From contig NZ_FNVS01000003.1 of NCBI RefSeq assembly GCF_900108035.1, positions 1 through 64,000 of the forward strand: a stretch of 64,000 bases of DNA, read 5' to 3'. This document shows positions 25,055 through 34,383 of the stretch, piece after piece; within the stretch, counting starts at the first letter, position 1, and every line of letters begins with the position of its first letter. Made by a program: the position numbers and the translations under genes. A model generated the notes under the pieces. The model did not search any database and was not told the origin of the DNA. It saw only the letters and a list, made by a program, of their open reading frames with translations. The stretch is from Parabacteroides chinchillae (GTDB taxonomy: Bacteria > Bacteroidota > Bacteroidia > Bacteroidales > Tannerellaceae).

Positions 25055-26304
25055 AAGCCTTTTTGTTTTATAGATGCAAAACTATCTATTTCTGCCAATA
25101 CTTGTTGCTTTATAATCTTAAAACTGTCTGTTAATTCCGGTTTTATGGGTTTAGACGGGGGAGCATCCATTTGAAGAGGATTGATTGGCTGTCCGTTCTT
25201 GTGTACGCGAAAATCGAGATGGGGTCCTGTTGAAAGCCCGGTAGAACCTACATAAGCAACTTCTTGTCCTTGCCTTACATGACTTCCAACCTTAATTCCC
25301 GGAGCAAACTTGCTAAGATGCATATAAGTTGTGGTATAAACGGAATTGTGCTTAATCTTTAAGAAGTTCCCTCCTCCTCTCTGATAACCTTTTGCTATAA
25401 CGGTACCGTCTCCGATACTTTTAACCGGAGTCCCGACAGGAGCGGCGTAGTCTACGCCGTGATGTGCCCTGTATCTTTTTAAGATAGGATGAAAGCGGGC
25501 ATTGGTAAACCGGGAAGTGATACGGAAGAAATCCAATGGCGCTTTCAAAAATGCTTTTCTGAGGCTGTTTCCCGCTTCATCAAAATATTCAGAGATGCTA
25601 TCCTGGGTAAATGGAATAGCAACAAAATCTTTTCCCCGGTGAGTAAAGATTGCCCCTTCGACGGATGCTATTTTGAGCGCCGTTGTATCATCGATATAAG
25701 CAACGTCATATAATACCTTAAACGAATCCCCTTCCTTTACATCAAAGAAGTCTATCTGCCATGCGTACACATTATTAGACAGCTCCAGTGCAAGAAGCGG
25801 ATCTGCACCTGAAGCCTTTATCACATTCCAGAGTGAAGAGTTTAAAACGCCTTCTGCATATTTACGTTTCAGGATGATGGGTTTTGAAAATTCGTAAGCG
25901 CATATAGTATCATTGGTAAAGTCTATAATAGCATAGTCGGTTAACGACTTGGCAAAGGCAATATAACGTATGGCAGCAACACTATCATTTGTGGTAAAGG
26001 TGCAATAATGCATTCCGGCACGTAGTTTGGTTGGGTCTAATACATGCCGTGAAGACTTGCTTATACTATCTGCCTGCAGAGCCGAAAAGCCCAGACCTGA
26101 AAAGATTGTAGCCGGATTATCTCCGCTTTTTATCATGTATTCGTTTACATTCAATGAGTCAATACATATTCCGTATTGGTAGATATGTTGCAGACTGTCT
26201 ATCCATTCACTGTCTACTTCTTCTTCCGTTTGTTTGACATGTGTACAGGAAAGACTGCTTACCAATAAAACCAGTAAGATATAAATAATACTTTGTTTCT
26301 TCAT
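25051..26304 (-). CDS. M23 family peptidase (LytM-type endopeptidase), lipoprotein
   Basis: Peptidoglycan endopeptidase or its non-catalytic relative, 417 aa. A lipoprotein signal ends at LVSSLSC. A LysM/OPA-like and stem region follows. The LytM core retains the zinc ligands: H and D in HHGVDYAAPVG, H in YMHLSKF and the HLDFR ligand box near the C-terminus. All four metal positions look intact, so it is probably active. It is the first gene of a two-gene unit with YccF. Confidence 0.93.
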   Translation of the reverse strand: MKKQSIIYILLVLLVSSLSCTHVKQTEEEVDSEWIDSLQHIYQYGICIDSLNVNEYMIKSGDNPATIFSGLGFSALQADSISKSSRHVLDPTKLRAGMHYCTFTTNDSVAAIRYIAFAKSLTDYAIIDFTNDTICAYEFSKPIILKRKYAEGVLNSSLWNVIKASGADPLLALELSNNVYAWQIDFFDVKEGDSFKVLYDVAYIDDTTALKIASVEGAIFTHRGKDFVAIPFTQDSISEYFDEAGNSLRKAFLKAPLDFFRITSRFTNARFHPILKRYRAHHGVDYAAPVGTPVKSIGDGTVIAKGYQRGGGNFLKIKHNSVYTTTYMHLSKFAPGIKVGSHVRQGQEVAYVGSTGLSTGPHLDFRVHKNGQPINPLQMDAPPSKPIKPELTDSFKIIKQQVLAEIDSFASIKQKGL

Positions 26305-26321
26305 ACATTCTTTTTAGTATG

Positions 26322-26330
26322 GCAAATTTA
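26322..26330 (-). promoter_or_regulatory. -7 box of M23 peptidase gene
   Basis: TAAATTTGC on the - strand, 17 bp before the start, in the divergent gap shared with the MATE gene. Confidence 0.5.
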
Positions 26331-26362
26331 AGGAAAATAATCTAAAGACAGAACTTGTTTTG

Positions 26363-26371
26363 TACCTTTGC
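26363..26371 (+). promoter_or_regulatory. -7 box of MATE transporter gene
   Basis: TACCTTTGC matches TAnnTTTG, 22 bp before the ATG at 26394. Confidence 0.55.
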
Positions 26372-26393
26372 GCCCCGGTAAGAAGATTGTTTT

Positions 26394-27770
26394 ATGAATA
26401 TACACAGACTATTCCGCCGCCCGGAAGGATTGAAAGGCAAGTTGTTTAAGCTGACCGGCCCTATCTTTTTAGAGACTTTGCTGATACTGACTTTAGGTGT
26501 GGTTGATACCTTAATGCTCAGTCAGTATTCTGATAATTCGGTGGCTGCAGTTGGCGTGGTAAACCAATTGCTCAATATGGTTTTTTTACTCTTTAATATT
26601 ACTACTACAGGAACAGCAGTTATGTGTGCCCTCTATTTCGGGGCAAAGAATAACAAAAGCTTTATTCAGGTAGTAGGAACATCTTTGTTGTTCAATGCGG
26701 CGGTTGGCTTAATCATTAGCTTGATACTTACTTGCTTTGGCGGGCGGATGCTTGTAATGATGGATATTCGTCCGGACCTGATGCCTGATGCTTCCATATA
26801 TATGAAGATCGTAGGTGGTTTTGGCTTCTTTCAGGCAATTACGTTTACCGTATCTACAGTATTGCGTGCAGCCAATAAACCAAACTATTCTATGCAGGTT
26901 GCATTAGTAATTAATATACTGAATATTTTAGGAAACTATACATTGATATTCGGTCATTTCGGTTTCCCGGCTTTGGGTGTCGAAGGAGCGGCTATTTCTA
27001 CTTCTGTTTGTCGCGCTATAGCTATGATCTTCCTTTTTATCGTGCTGTTTAAGCGATTGATTCACCGGATGCCTTTGGCCTATTTCCGTCCCTTTCCTTT
27101 CAGGATGCTGAAAGACGTTCTCAAGATAGGAGCCCCTTCTGCTGTCGAACAAATCTCGTACGATGCGTCACAGGTGGCTATTGTTTACTTTATTAATATG
27201 CTGGGTAACGAGATATTGGCGACCAGGGTATATGTGATGAATATTGTTATAGTGGGTTATCTTTTCTCCCTTTCCATAGCTCAGGCAACGGCTGTTTGTA
27301 CCGGAAATCTGGTGGGGGCCGGAAAGAAGCGTGCTGCTTATACGCTGAGCTGGTATGCGTGGAAACGTTCTTTGTTTATAACTTTTGTTGCAAGTTCGAG
27401 TGTTTATCTGCTTGGCCGCCCATTGTTGGGAATATTTACAGAGAACGAAACGATTATAAATGTAGCAATGGGAGTATTGCTGGTTGATATTTTCCTGGAG
27501 CAAGGACGTGCTACGGTGTTGATGTTCCTTTTCAACCTGCGCTCGGTGGGAGACGTCATAGTGCCGGTGTTGATAGAATTGGTTTGCATGTGGTTCTTTG
27601 CAGTCTTCTGCGGCTATATGTTTGGTATTGTGTTCGGATTGGGTTTGGCCGGCATGTGGGTGGCTTTTGCAATGGACGAAAGTTCACGGGGTATAGTTCT
27701 GGCTTTAAGATGGCGTACGCAAAAATGGAAGCGACGAAACTTGATTCGCCACGATGTTAAGGTTGGTTAA
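26394..27770 (+). CDS. MATE family efflux transporter
   Basis: Sodium- or proton-coupled multidrug/toxin exporter, 458 aa with about twelve membrane segments. The MATE pattern is clear: LTGPIFLETLLILTLGVVDT at the start of the first half and KIGAPSAVEQISYDASQV at the start of the second, with the conserved GNLVGAGKK loop. The substrate cannot be deduced. It is a single-gene unit with its own promoter box, divergent from the M23 gene. Confidence 0.93.
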   Translation: MNIHRLFRRPEGLKGKLFKLTGPIFLETLLILTLGVVDTLMLSQYSDNSVAAVGVVNQLLNMVFLLFNITTTGTAVMCALYFGAKNNKSFIQVVGTSLLFNAAVGLIISLILTCFGGRMLVMMDIRPDLMPDASIYMKIVGGFGFFQAITFTVSTVLRAANKPNYSMQVALVINILNILGNYTLIFGHFGFPALGVEGAAISTSVCRAIAMIFLFIVLFKRLIHRMPLAYFRPFPFRMLKDVLKIGAPSAVEQISYDASQVAIVYFINMLGNEILATRVYVMNIVIVGYLFSLSIAQATAVCTGNLVGAGKKRAAYTLSWYAWKRSLFITFVASSSVYLLGRPLLGIFTENETIINVAMGVLLVDIFLEQGRATVLMFLFNLRSVGDVIVPVLIELVCMWFFAVFCGYMFGIVFGLGLAGMWVAFAMDESSRGIVLALRWRTQKWKRRNLIRHDVKVG

Positions 27771-27849
27771 ATCAAGGGCTGGCTCGGAACATTTTACCTT
27801 TTAATACCGTCATATCTTTACGAAGTATATTTTATAAATGATATAAGTT

Positions 27850-28275
27850 ATGAAGAGAATTATTATGTATGCATTGCTGATTCCTATGTTTGTAGGAATA
27901 GCTGTTTCTTGTTCGGAAGCTAAAACAGATGCGAAGAAACTGGAAGGTAAATGGAAAGTAGTAGAAGTAAAAGGTAAAAAGATTCTGGAAGAAGGTTTGC
28001 CTCAGATGGATTTTAATATGGCGGAAAACAAATTGCATGGTAATGGCGGTTGCAATATTTTTAATACGACCATTGAGTTAGATCCTAACGATGTTTCATC
28101 TATAACTATTAAACCGGCGGCAGCTACAATGATGGCTTGTCCGAATATGGAAACCGAAGACGCTGTATTCCAGGCTATGAATGATGTTAAAGCGGTTAAG
28201 GCCGGACAGAACGATGAAGAAATGTTGCTGGTTGATGCCAATGGGGATGTATTGTTGGTTTTAGCTAAAAATTAA
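27850..28275 (+). CDS. META domain-containing lipoprotein (first)
   Basis: 141 aa; lipoprotein signal ending at VGIAVSC, then one META (HslJ-like) domain with the family words LEGKWKVVEVKGK, GNGGCNIFNTTIEL and TMMACPN. META proteins are small envelope proteins of unclear function. It is followed after 5 bp by a second META gene. A weak TATCTTTAC box lies upstream at 27813-27821. Confidence 0.88.
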   Translation: MKRIIMYALLIPMFVGIAVSCSEAKTDAKKLEGKWKVVEVKGKKILEEGLPQMDFNMAENKLHGNGGCNIFNTTIELDPNDVSSITIKPAAATMMACPNMETEDAVFQAMNDVKAVKAGQNDEEMLLVDANGDVLLVLAKN

Positions 28276-28280
28276 TTTGA

Positions 28281-28742
28281 ATGAAACATTTATTCTATTT
28301 AGGTTTGCTCGTAGCAGGTGTAGCTTTATTGGCCGGATGTAAAGCTAAAAAAGCAACTGTTGCATCATACTCGGACTTGGACGGGGAATGGGAGGTCGTT
28401 GAATTAAACGGTACAAAGCTGAATCCGGAAGTAACCAACCAGATGCTGGTGATTGATGTGGCACGTAATCATTTGTCCGGAAACGCCGGCTGCAACCGTA
28501 TTATGGGGCAGATAGAGTATAATGATATGTATAAAAATATCATTAAGTTCCCTCAAGTGGCAACAACACGTATGATGTGCCCTGATATGAGTGGTGAAAC
28601 CGAATTGTTGCAAGCGCTCAACAAGGTGGTGCGTTTTGAGGCTGTAGGCGAAGAGAAGCCAATTAAAGAAATTGCCTTGTACGGAACCGACAATGGTAAA
28701 TTGTTGGTGATGAAAAAGAAAAGCAAAGATATCAATGAATAG
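28281..28742 (+). CDS. META domain-containing lipoprotein (second)
   Basis: 153 aa; lipoprotein signal ending at ALLAGC, then a META domain (LDGEWEVVELNGTKL, SGNAGCNRIMGQIEY, TRMMCPD). It is a tandem paralogue of the preceding gene. The stop codon abuts the stop of the convergent DUF1343 gene with no spacer. Confidence 0.88.
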   Translation: MKHLFYLGLLVAGVALLAGCKAKKATVASYSDLDGEWEVVELNGTKLNPEVTNQMLVIDVARNHLSGNAGCNRIMGQIEYNDMYKNIIKFPQVATTRMMCPDMSGETELLQALNKVVRFEAVGEEKPIKEIALYGTDNGKLLVMKKKSKDINE

Positions 28743-29954
28743 CTATTTCTTTCTTTTCCCGGTTGGATAATCCGGATATAGCAGATACTTTTTACGTATT
28801 TGTTTGTATTTCTCAAGCTCCGGCTGCCAACTATCGCGTATTTCCTGCTCGGATAATCCACGTACTATCTGGAAACGAAGTTTCTTTGTTCCGGCCAATA
28901 GGTCGAACCAGTGCGGCCGGGCAAAGAAAAACGCCTGGTCTTTTCCTGCTTTATTATAAAAGTCGAGGAAGAAACTTAATGATAATCCTCCCTGATATGG
29001 ATATTCACGAAGGTCTACTCCATAACATTCTTTGTTTTTCTGTAATGGATTCTTATCAAAGCCTTCCAGAGGAACGGGCGTAAAGCTGAAGTCTCCGTAT
29101 TTTTTATCCGGATAACCTATTACCTGAAAAGGATAATAGGTGCCGCGTCCTATGCTGATATTAGTTGCTTCGAAAAAGCATAAAGACGGATATAAACGAA
29201 TAGCCTGGTCGTTAGGCAGGTTAGGAGATGGTTTTACCGGTAACCAATAAGGATCTCCATGTTTCCAGTTCTCCATTTTTATTATTTTAAGATGGCAAGT
29301 ATCTGGCGTGCTGTCCAACCAACCTTCACCATTGATCATCCAGGCCAGTTCTCCCACTGTTAAACCGTGCAATAATGGAATAGGATCTACGCCAACGAAA
29401 GACTCGAAGCCCTTTTCACGCATTGGCCCGTCTACAAAGTCGTTAGGATTGGGGCGATCCAATACTACGAATTCTTTGTTATTTTCGGCACAGGCTTCCA
29501 TTACATAATGCATTGTGCTAATGTAAGTATAGAAACGGGCTCCGACATCTTGAATATCGAATACAATAACGTCCAGGTCGCTTAACTGCTCGGCTGTGGG
29601 CTTCTTGTTTTTTCCGTAAATGGAAATGATCGGGACTCCGGTTTTAATATCTTTACTGTCGCTGATTTCGGCGCCGGCATCGGCAGTTCCTCTGAAGCCA
29701 TGTTCAGGGGCAAATACTTTTTTTACGTCAATACCGTTTTCCAGCAAAGCGTCCAAAAGATGTTTTTGTTCACTCTCCAGAATAGAAGTTTGGTTGACAA
29801 CAAGCCCAACCCGTTTGTTTTTTAATAACCGGGTGACGACATCCATGCGTTCGGCACCTAATTTTAATGGGGCTTGTGATAAAGTGGCAGCTTGAATTTC
29901 GGGGGACAAACACAGGTAGAACACCCAAAAGGCAAGCCAAATAACAGCTTTCAT
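28743..29954 (-). CDS. DUF1343 domain-containing exported protein
   Basis: 403 aa from the chosen start MKAVIWLAFWVFYLC, which begins a normal signal peptide (ending SPEIQA). The frame is open to 30053, but that would bury the promoter box. Conserved DUF1343 segments include GLVVNQTSI, FAPEHGFRG, DVIVFDIQDVGARFYTYISTM and VLDRPNP. Members have been described as exo-acting enzymes on peptidoglycan amino sugars, and this fits with NamZ-type activity (exo-beta-N-acetylmuramidase, established for B. subtilis NamZ). A periplasmic wall-recycling role is therefore likely. Confidence 0.9.
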   Translation of the reverse strand: MKAVIWLAFWVFYLCLSPEIQAATLSQAPLKLGAERMDVVTRLLKNKRVGLVVNQTSILESEQKHLLDALLENGIDVKKVFAPEHGFRGTADAGAEISDSKDIKTGVPIISIYGKNKKPTAEQLSDLDVIVFDIQDVGARFYTYISTMHYVMEACAENNKEFVVLDRPNPNDFVDGPMREKGFESFVGVDPIPLLHGLTVGELAWMINGEGWLDSTPDTCHLKIIKMENWKHGDPYWLPVKPSPNLPNDQAIRLYPSLCFFEATNISIGRGTYYPFQVIGYPDKKYGDFSFTPVPLEGFDKNPLQKNKECYGVDLREYPYQGGLSLSFFLDFYNKAGKDQAFFFARPHWFDLLAGTKKLRFQIVRGLSEQEIRDSWQPELEKYKQIRKKYLLYPDYPTGKRKK

Positions 29955-29978
29955 AAATTTTTCCTCTTTATATATGAT

Positions 29979-29987
29979 GCAAAAATA
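29979..29987 (-). promoter_or_regulatory. -7 box of DUF1343 gene
   Basis: TATTTTTGC on the - strand, 24 bp before the chosen start at 29954. Confidence 0.5.
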
Positions 29988-30066
29988 GCGAATCTTTTCT
30001 GTTTTTCCTCGTGTGGTTTTATCCTTTTCTTGCTTAATGTTTATCCTTTTCAATACAAAGATGTAG

Positions 30067-30154
30067 CCGTTCGCCGTTCGTCGGACAATCGTTCTTGGTA
30101 CAGCGAACGACTGTCCGACGATCGGTGAACGATCGTCCTGCGGGCGGCGAACGG
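30067..30154. repeat. GC-rich nested palindromic element
   Basis: The inner arms 30075-30094 and 30105-30124 pair at 18 of 20 positions around a 10-nt loop. The outer arms CCGTTCGCCG (30067-30076) and CGGCGAACGG (30145-30154) pair perfectly. The element is built from repeated GTTCG(C/T)CG words and their complements and is much richer in GC than its surroundings. It lies between the divergent DUF1343 and HD genes and resembles a REP-like interspersed element. Confidence 0.6.
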
Positions 30155-30228
30155 TTATAGGCTCCCGTTGAAATGTTTAGGCTACAAAGACAAAACAACT
30201 ACTTCGTCTTATTGTTTAATAAAAATAG

Positions 30229-30237
30229 TATATTTGC
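30229..30237 (+). promoter_or_regulatory. -7 box of HD-domain gene
   Basis: TATATTTGC lies 21 bp before the start at 30258 and rules out the longer upstream reading of this gene. Confidence 0.6.
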
Positions 30238-30257
30238 AATTAAGAAATTTGTATGGC

Positions 30258-30800
30258 ATGAATCCATTAGATATAATAAAAAAATATTATCCCTTAGAAT
30301 CGGAAGCTTTCCGGATATTGGTTACGCATAGCAGAAGTGTGGCTGATAAGGCTTTATCTATTGCCCGAATGCATCCGGAGATGAATTTGGATTTGACTTT
30401 TATCGATGAGGCTTCTATGTTGCACGATATTGGTATTTTTAAATGTAATGCTCCGGATATAGCTTGTTATGGCGAGGCCGAATATATATGCCATGGCTAT
30501 TTGGGTTCCGATTTAATGCGCGAAGAAGGTTTTCCCAGGCATGCCTTGGTTTGCGAGAGGCATACAGGAACAGGGATTTCGTTAAAAATGATAGAGGAAC
30601 GTAATCTTCCCCTTCCGCAGAGAGACATGCAACCGGTGTCTATGGAAGAGCAGTTAATTTGTTTTGCAGATAAATTTTATAGTAAAACGAAGTTGGAGAA
30701 AGAGAAGTCAATAGATAAAGTAAAACAAGGTCTTTCCAAATACGGCGCCGAAACTGTGGGACGCTTTGATTCGTGGTGTAAACTCTTTTTAGGGGAATAA
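30258..30800 (+). CDS. HD domain-containing protein
   Basis: 180-aa predicted metal-dependent phosphohydrolase. The HD-site residues are visible in VTHSRSVADKA (first His), SMLHDIGIFK (HD pair) and VCERHTGTG (distal His). The start MNPLDIIKKYY was chosen because the -7 box lies within the longer open frame that begins at 30168. The substrate (nucleotide or nucleic-acid derived) is unknown. The protein is short and has no regulatory domain. Confidence 0.88.
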   Translation: MNPLDIIKKYYPLESEAFRILVTHSRSVADKALSIARMHPEMNLDLTFIDEASMLHDIGIFKCNAPDIACYGEAEYICHGYLGSDLMREEGFPRHALVCERHTGTGISLKMIEERNLPLPQRDMQPVSMEEQLICFADKFYSKTKLEKEKSIDKVKQGLSKYGAETVGRFDSWCKLFLGE

Positions 30801-30826
30801 AAACAGTAAGGCTCATTTATTTATTA

Positions 30827-30835
30827 TACATTTGC
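30827..30835 (+). promoter_or_regulatory. -7 box of LptD-like gene
   Basis: TACATTTGC matches TAnnTTTG and lies upstream of the chosen start at 30907. Confidence 0.5.
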
Positions 30836-30906
30836 ACGCTGTAACTGAGGAGTAGGACAGGTTACCGGTTATGTCGACACTGGCTCTGCTATCAATTGTT
30901 ATTTTA

Positions 30907-33630
30907 ATGAAATACAGACTACTAATAATCTTTATACTTTCTTTTTTAGGAGGTACTTCTTTGTATTCTCAGAGAGCGGTAGCTCCGGGGGATAGCATTC
31001 CGGGTGCTGTTTCCGAGACGGCGCAACAAGATAGTACCGCCTTGGCAGATTCTACTGCACATAAAAAACAAGGCCTGGATGCTGTGGTAACTTATTCGGC
31101 TGCAGACTCTATTGTAATGACGGCAGGTAATTGGGCTTATCTTTTCGGAGACGGAAATGTAAAGTATCAGCAAATAGAACTTACGGCCGAGAATATAGAG
31201 ATGAATATGGATAGTAGTCTTGTATTTGCCAAATTCGGCTTGGACTCTATTGGCCAGGAGTTTGGCTATCCACTGTTTAAAGATGGGGGAGAAGAGTACG
31301 AATCGAAGACGATGCGTTATAATTTCGGTACGAAAAAAGGGTATATTACGGATGTAATTACGCAACAGGGCGAAGGTTATGTAACGGCCGGCCGTACTAA
31401 AAAGATGGATAATGATGTGCTTAATATGGTGGGTGGCAAATATACTACCTGCGACGAGCATGAACATCCGCACTTTTATATCCAGATGACAAAAGCTAAA
31501 GTTCGTCCGAAAAAGAATATTGTAACCGGACCTGTTTATCTTGTTTTCGAAGACGTTCCGCTATATCCGTTAGGACTTCCGTTTTGTTTCTTCCCATTTT
31601 CGACTACCTATTCTTCCGGTATTATCATGCCTACTTTCGGAGATGAAAATGCGCGTGGTTTCTTCTTGCGGGACGGTGGATATTACTTTGCCTTAAGCGA
31701 TTATATCGATTTGGCATTGACTGGCGAAATTTATACAAAGGGTTCATGGGGATTGGCTGCACGTTCTTCTTACAGGAAAAGGTATCGTTTTTCCGGTAAT
31801 TTTGATGCTTCTTATCTGGTAACACGTTTGGGTGACAAAGGTTTGCCTGATTATAGTTTGGCAAAAGACTTTAAAATAAGATGGACGCATACGCAAGACC
31901 CGAAGGCTAATCCGTACCAGAATTTCTCTGCCAGTGTGAACTTCTCAACCAGTAGCTATGACCGTAATAATACGAATAGCTTGTTTAATATGGATGCTAC
32001 CCAGAATACGAAAGGTTCCAGTGTCAACTTTACACAGCGATTTCCGAACAATCCGTTTACACTTTCGGCAACAATGAATATTAACCAGCGTTCGAGTGAC
32101 TCTTCTATTTCTGTAACATTGCCTGATATTTCAGTAACAATGAGCCGTATTTTTCCGTTTAAACGTAAACATGCTGTAGGTGCAGAACGTTGGTATGAGA
32201 AGATTTCAATGAGTTATACCGGCTATTTACGAAACAGTATCGATACGAAAGAAAACCTGTTGTTTAAGTCGAATATAATTAAAGACTGGAAGAATGCCAT
32301 GCAACATCAGATTCCTGTCAGTGCAACATTCTCGGTTCTTAAATATCTAAATATTTCTCCTTCTTTTAATTATACGGAACGTTGGTACACAAGCAAGACG
32401 GAGCAGGAGTATGATTTGCAACAGAAGCGCATGGTAGCCCGTGACACGACGTATGGTTTTTACAGGGTATATAATTTTGACGCATCCGTTTCTGCATCAA
32501 CTACTTTATATGGTTTTTATAAACCATTACCTTTTCTGGGAGATAAGGTGCAGATGATCCGTCATCGCTTTGAACCTTCCGTTAGTTTAAGTATTGCCCC
32601 GGATTTTGGTTCTTCCCGTTTTGGTTTCTTCAAGGACTATACGTTTAGGGATGAATATGGCCAGAATCAGACGGTAACTTATTCTCCTTTTGACGGACAA
32701 ATGTTTGGTGTGCCATCCAGAGGGAAACAGGGACTTGTTAGTTTCTCTGTCAATAATAACATAGAAATGAAAATCCGTACGGATAAAGATTCGACGGGAG
32801 TTAGAAAGATAAGTCTCATAGACAAGTTGTCTTTAGGCATGAATTATAATATGGCGGCAGACTCGTTTAAATGGAGTGACCTGACTGTAGGATTGCGTCT
32901 GAAATTCTCTAAAAGCTATACATTGAACCTGAACATGGTGTTTGATACATATACTTATGGTTACGATGAAACGACCGGCAGGCCTTATAAGATAGATAAA
33001 ATGCGTTGGAACTCGGGTAAAGGAATAGGCCGTTTACGTACGACGGGGACGAGTTTCTCTTATACGTTTAATAATGAAACATTCAACAAATTGTTTGGGG
33101 GAGGAAAAAGTAAATCGGATAGCCAGAACAATTCATCCGGTACCGGAACCGAGGACGGCTTGAATCCTGAAGAAGATGGAACATCGGAAGACGGACAAAA
33201 GAGTGGCGGACGTTTACTTGGAAAAAAGAAAGAAGCCGGAGAAACGGATGCGGACGGATATTTGGTATCTAAAATACCTTGGAGCCTTTCGTTTAACTAT
33301 GGTTTGAATCTAAATTACGGGACGTTTAATCCTAAGAAGATGGAATATAACTATAAACTGACTCATTCGCTTAGTTTTAATGGAAATATTCAGCCAACAA
33401 AGAATTGGCGTTTTAATTTTAATGCAACCTATGACTTCGATACAAAGAAGATATCATATATGACTTGCAATATTACGCGCGATTTGCACTGTTGGCAAAT
33501 GACAGCCAGTTTTATACCGGTTGGCCCGTATAAATCTTATTCGTTCTCTATTGCTGTAAGTTCTTCTTTACTGAAAGATTTGAAATTGGATAAGAGAAGC
33601 AACTATCGTGACGGACAACAATGGTACTAA
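30907..33630 (+). CDS. LptD-like LPS assembly outer membrane protein
   Basis: About 907 aa. A signal peptide (MKYRLLIIFILSFLGGTSLYSQ) precedes an OstA-like beta-jellyroll (DSIVMTAGNWAYLFGDGNVKY, IELTAENIEMNMDSS) and a large C-terminal barrel in the LptD_2 style of Bacteroidetes. LptD inserts LPS into the outer leaflet. A hydrophilic low-complexity insert rich in Gly, Ser, Asp and Lys lies near residues 730-785, probably an external or periplasmic loop. The longer frame starting at 30871 lacks a proper signal start. A very long hairpin follows the stop. Confidence 0.88.
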   Translation: MKYRLLIIFILSFLGGTSLYSQRAVAPGDSIPGAVSETAQQDSTALADSTAHKKQGLDAVVTYSAADSIVMTAGNWAYLFGDGNVKYQQIELTAENIEMNMDSSLVFAKFGLDSIGQEFGYPLFKDGGEEYESKTMRYNFGTKKGYITDVITQQGEGYVTAGRTKKMDNDVLNMVGGKYTTCDEHEHPHFYIQMTKAKVRPKKNIVTGPVYLVFEDVPLYPLGLPFCFFPFSTTYSSGIIMPTFGDENARGFFLRDGGYYFALSDYIDLALTGEIYTKGSWGLAARSSYRKRYRFSGNFDASYLVTRLGDKGLPDYSLAKDFKIRWTHTQDPKANPYQNFSASVNFSTSSYDRNNTNSLFNMDATQNTKGSSVNFTQRFPNNPFTLSATMNINQRSSDSSISVTLPDISVTMSRIFPFKRKHAVGAERWYEKISMSYTGYLRNSIDTKENLLFKSNIIKDWKNAMQHQIPVSATFSVLKYLNISPSFNYTERWYTSKTEQEYDLQQKRMVARDTTYGFYRVYNFDASVSASTTLYGFYKPLPFLGDKVQMIRHRFEPSVSLSIAPDFGSSRFGFFKDYTFRDEYGQNQTVTYSPFDGQMFGVPSRGKQGLVSFSVNNNIEMKIRTDKDSTGVRKISLIDKLSLGMNYNMAADSFKWSDLTVGLRLKFSKSYTLNLNMVFDTYTYGYDETTGRPYKIDKMRWNSGKGIGRLRTTGTSFSYTFNNETFNKLFGGGKSKSDSQNNSSGTGTEDGLNPEEDGTSEDGQKSGGRLLGKKKEAGETDADGYLVSKIPWSLSFNYGLNLNYGTFNPKKMEYNYKLTHSLSFNGNIQPTKNWRFNFNATYDFDTKKISYMTCNITRDLHCWQMTASFIPVGPYKSYSFSIAVSSSLLKDLKLDKRSNYRDGQQWY

Positions 33631-33697
33631 ATAAAACATTGAGGACTGAAAATTAAATACCGTTAGCCGGTTTAATTTTCAGTCCTCAATGTTTTAT
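33631..33697. terminator. Very long perfect hairpin, bidirectional terminator
   Basis: A 27-bp perfect inverted repeat (33631-33657 and 33671-33697) surrounds a 13-nt loop that itself contains ACCG/CGGT. AT-rich ends give T-runs in both directions. It lies between the convergent LptD-like and ung genes. The stem is far longer than a terminator needs. Confidence 0.8.
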
Positions 33698-33711
33698 TTC
33701 CGTTTTGCTTC

Positions 33712-34374
33712 TTACCAGTCTATCGGTTCTTGTCCGGTTGCAATTAAATAATCATTTGTTTTGCTGAAATGTTTGTTGCCAAAAAATCCACGGAATGCAG
33801 ATAGTGGAGACGGGTGGGCGGATTTAAGGATAAGATTGCGTGACGAATCTATAAATGCCCCTTTACGCTGGGCGTAAGAACCCCAAAGGATATAAACAAT
33901 ATGGCTGCGTTCGGTGGCCAGGCTATGTATGACTGCATCTGTAAATGCTTCCCAGCCTTTGTTTTGATGGGAACCTGCCTGGTGTGCACGAACCGTTAAA
34001 GTTGCGTTTAGCAAAAGAACGCCTTGATCTGCCCATCGTAGTAAATTACCGTTTGTTGGTATCGATTTACCCAGGTCGTCTTGTATCTCTTTGAATATGT
34101 TAATGAGTGATGGAGGAAATGGGGTTCCGTCCTGCACAGAAAAGCATAATCCGTGTGCTTGTCCGGGTTCATGGTAAGGATCCTGACCAAGAATTACGAC
34201 TTTCACTTTGTCGAACGGACAATGCTCAAATGCGTTAAAAATATATGGTCCCGGAGGATAGACAGTTGTTTGTTTGTATTCCGCCTTTACGAAATTGATT
34301 AGTTGTTCGAAATAGTCTTTTTCAAATTCGGGCGCTAAGCGCTCTTTCCAACTTTGTTCTATTTTTACATCCAT
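33712..34374 (-). CDS. ung: Uracil-DNA glycosylase
   Basis: Removes uracil from DNA in base-excision repair. Family 1 motifs are complete: GQDPYHEPGQAHGLCFSV (water-activating Asp and Tyr) and the HPSPLSAFRGF DNA-intercalation loop. It is 220 aa, normal length, and is read in the same direction as asnA upstream, with a hairpin in between. Confidence 0.97.
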   Translation of the reverse strand: MDVKIEQSWKERLAPEFEKDYFEQLINFVKAEYKQTTVYPPGPYIFNAFEHCPFDKVKVVILGQDPYHEPGQAHGLCFSVQDGTPFPPSLINIFKEIQDDLGKSIPTNGNLLRWADQGVLLLNATLTVRAHQAGSHQNKGWEAFTDAVIHSLATERSHIVYILWGSYAQRKGAFIDSSRNLILKSAHPSPLSAFRGFFGNKHFSKTNDYLIATGQEPIDW

Positions 34375-34383
34375 GGCTTTATA

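Noticed and set aside
33631-33697. Insertion-sequence remnant because of the long inverted repeat
   Set aside because: The arms are only 13 nt apart, no transposase fragment is present, and the place fits a convergent terminator.
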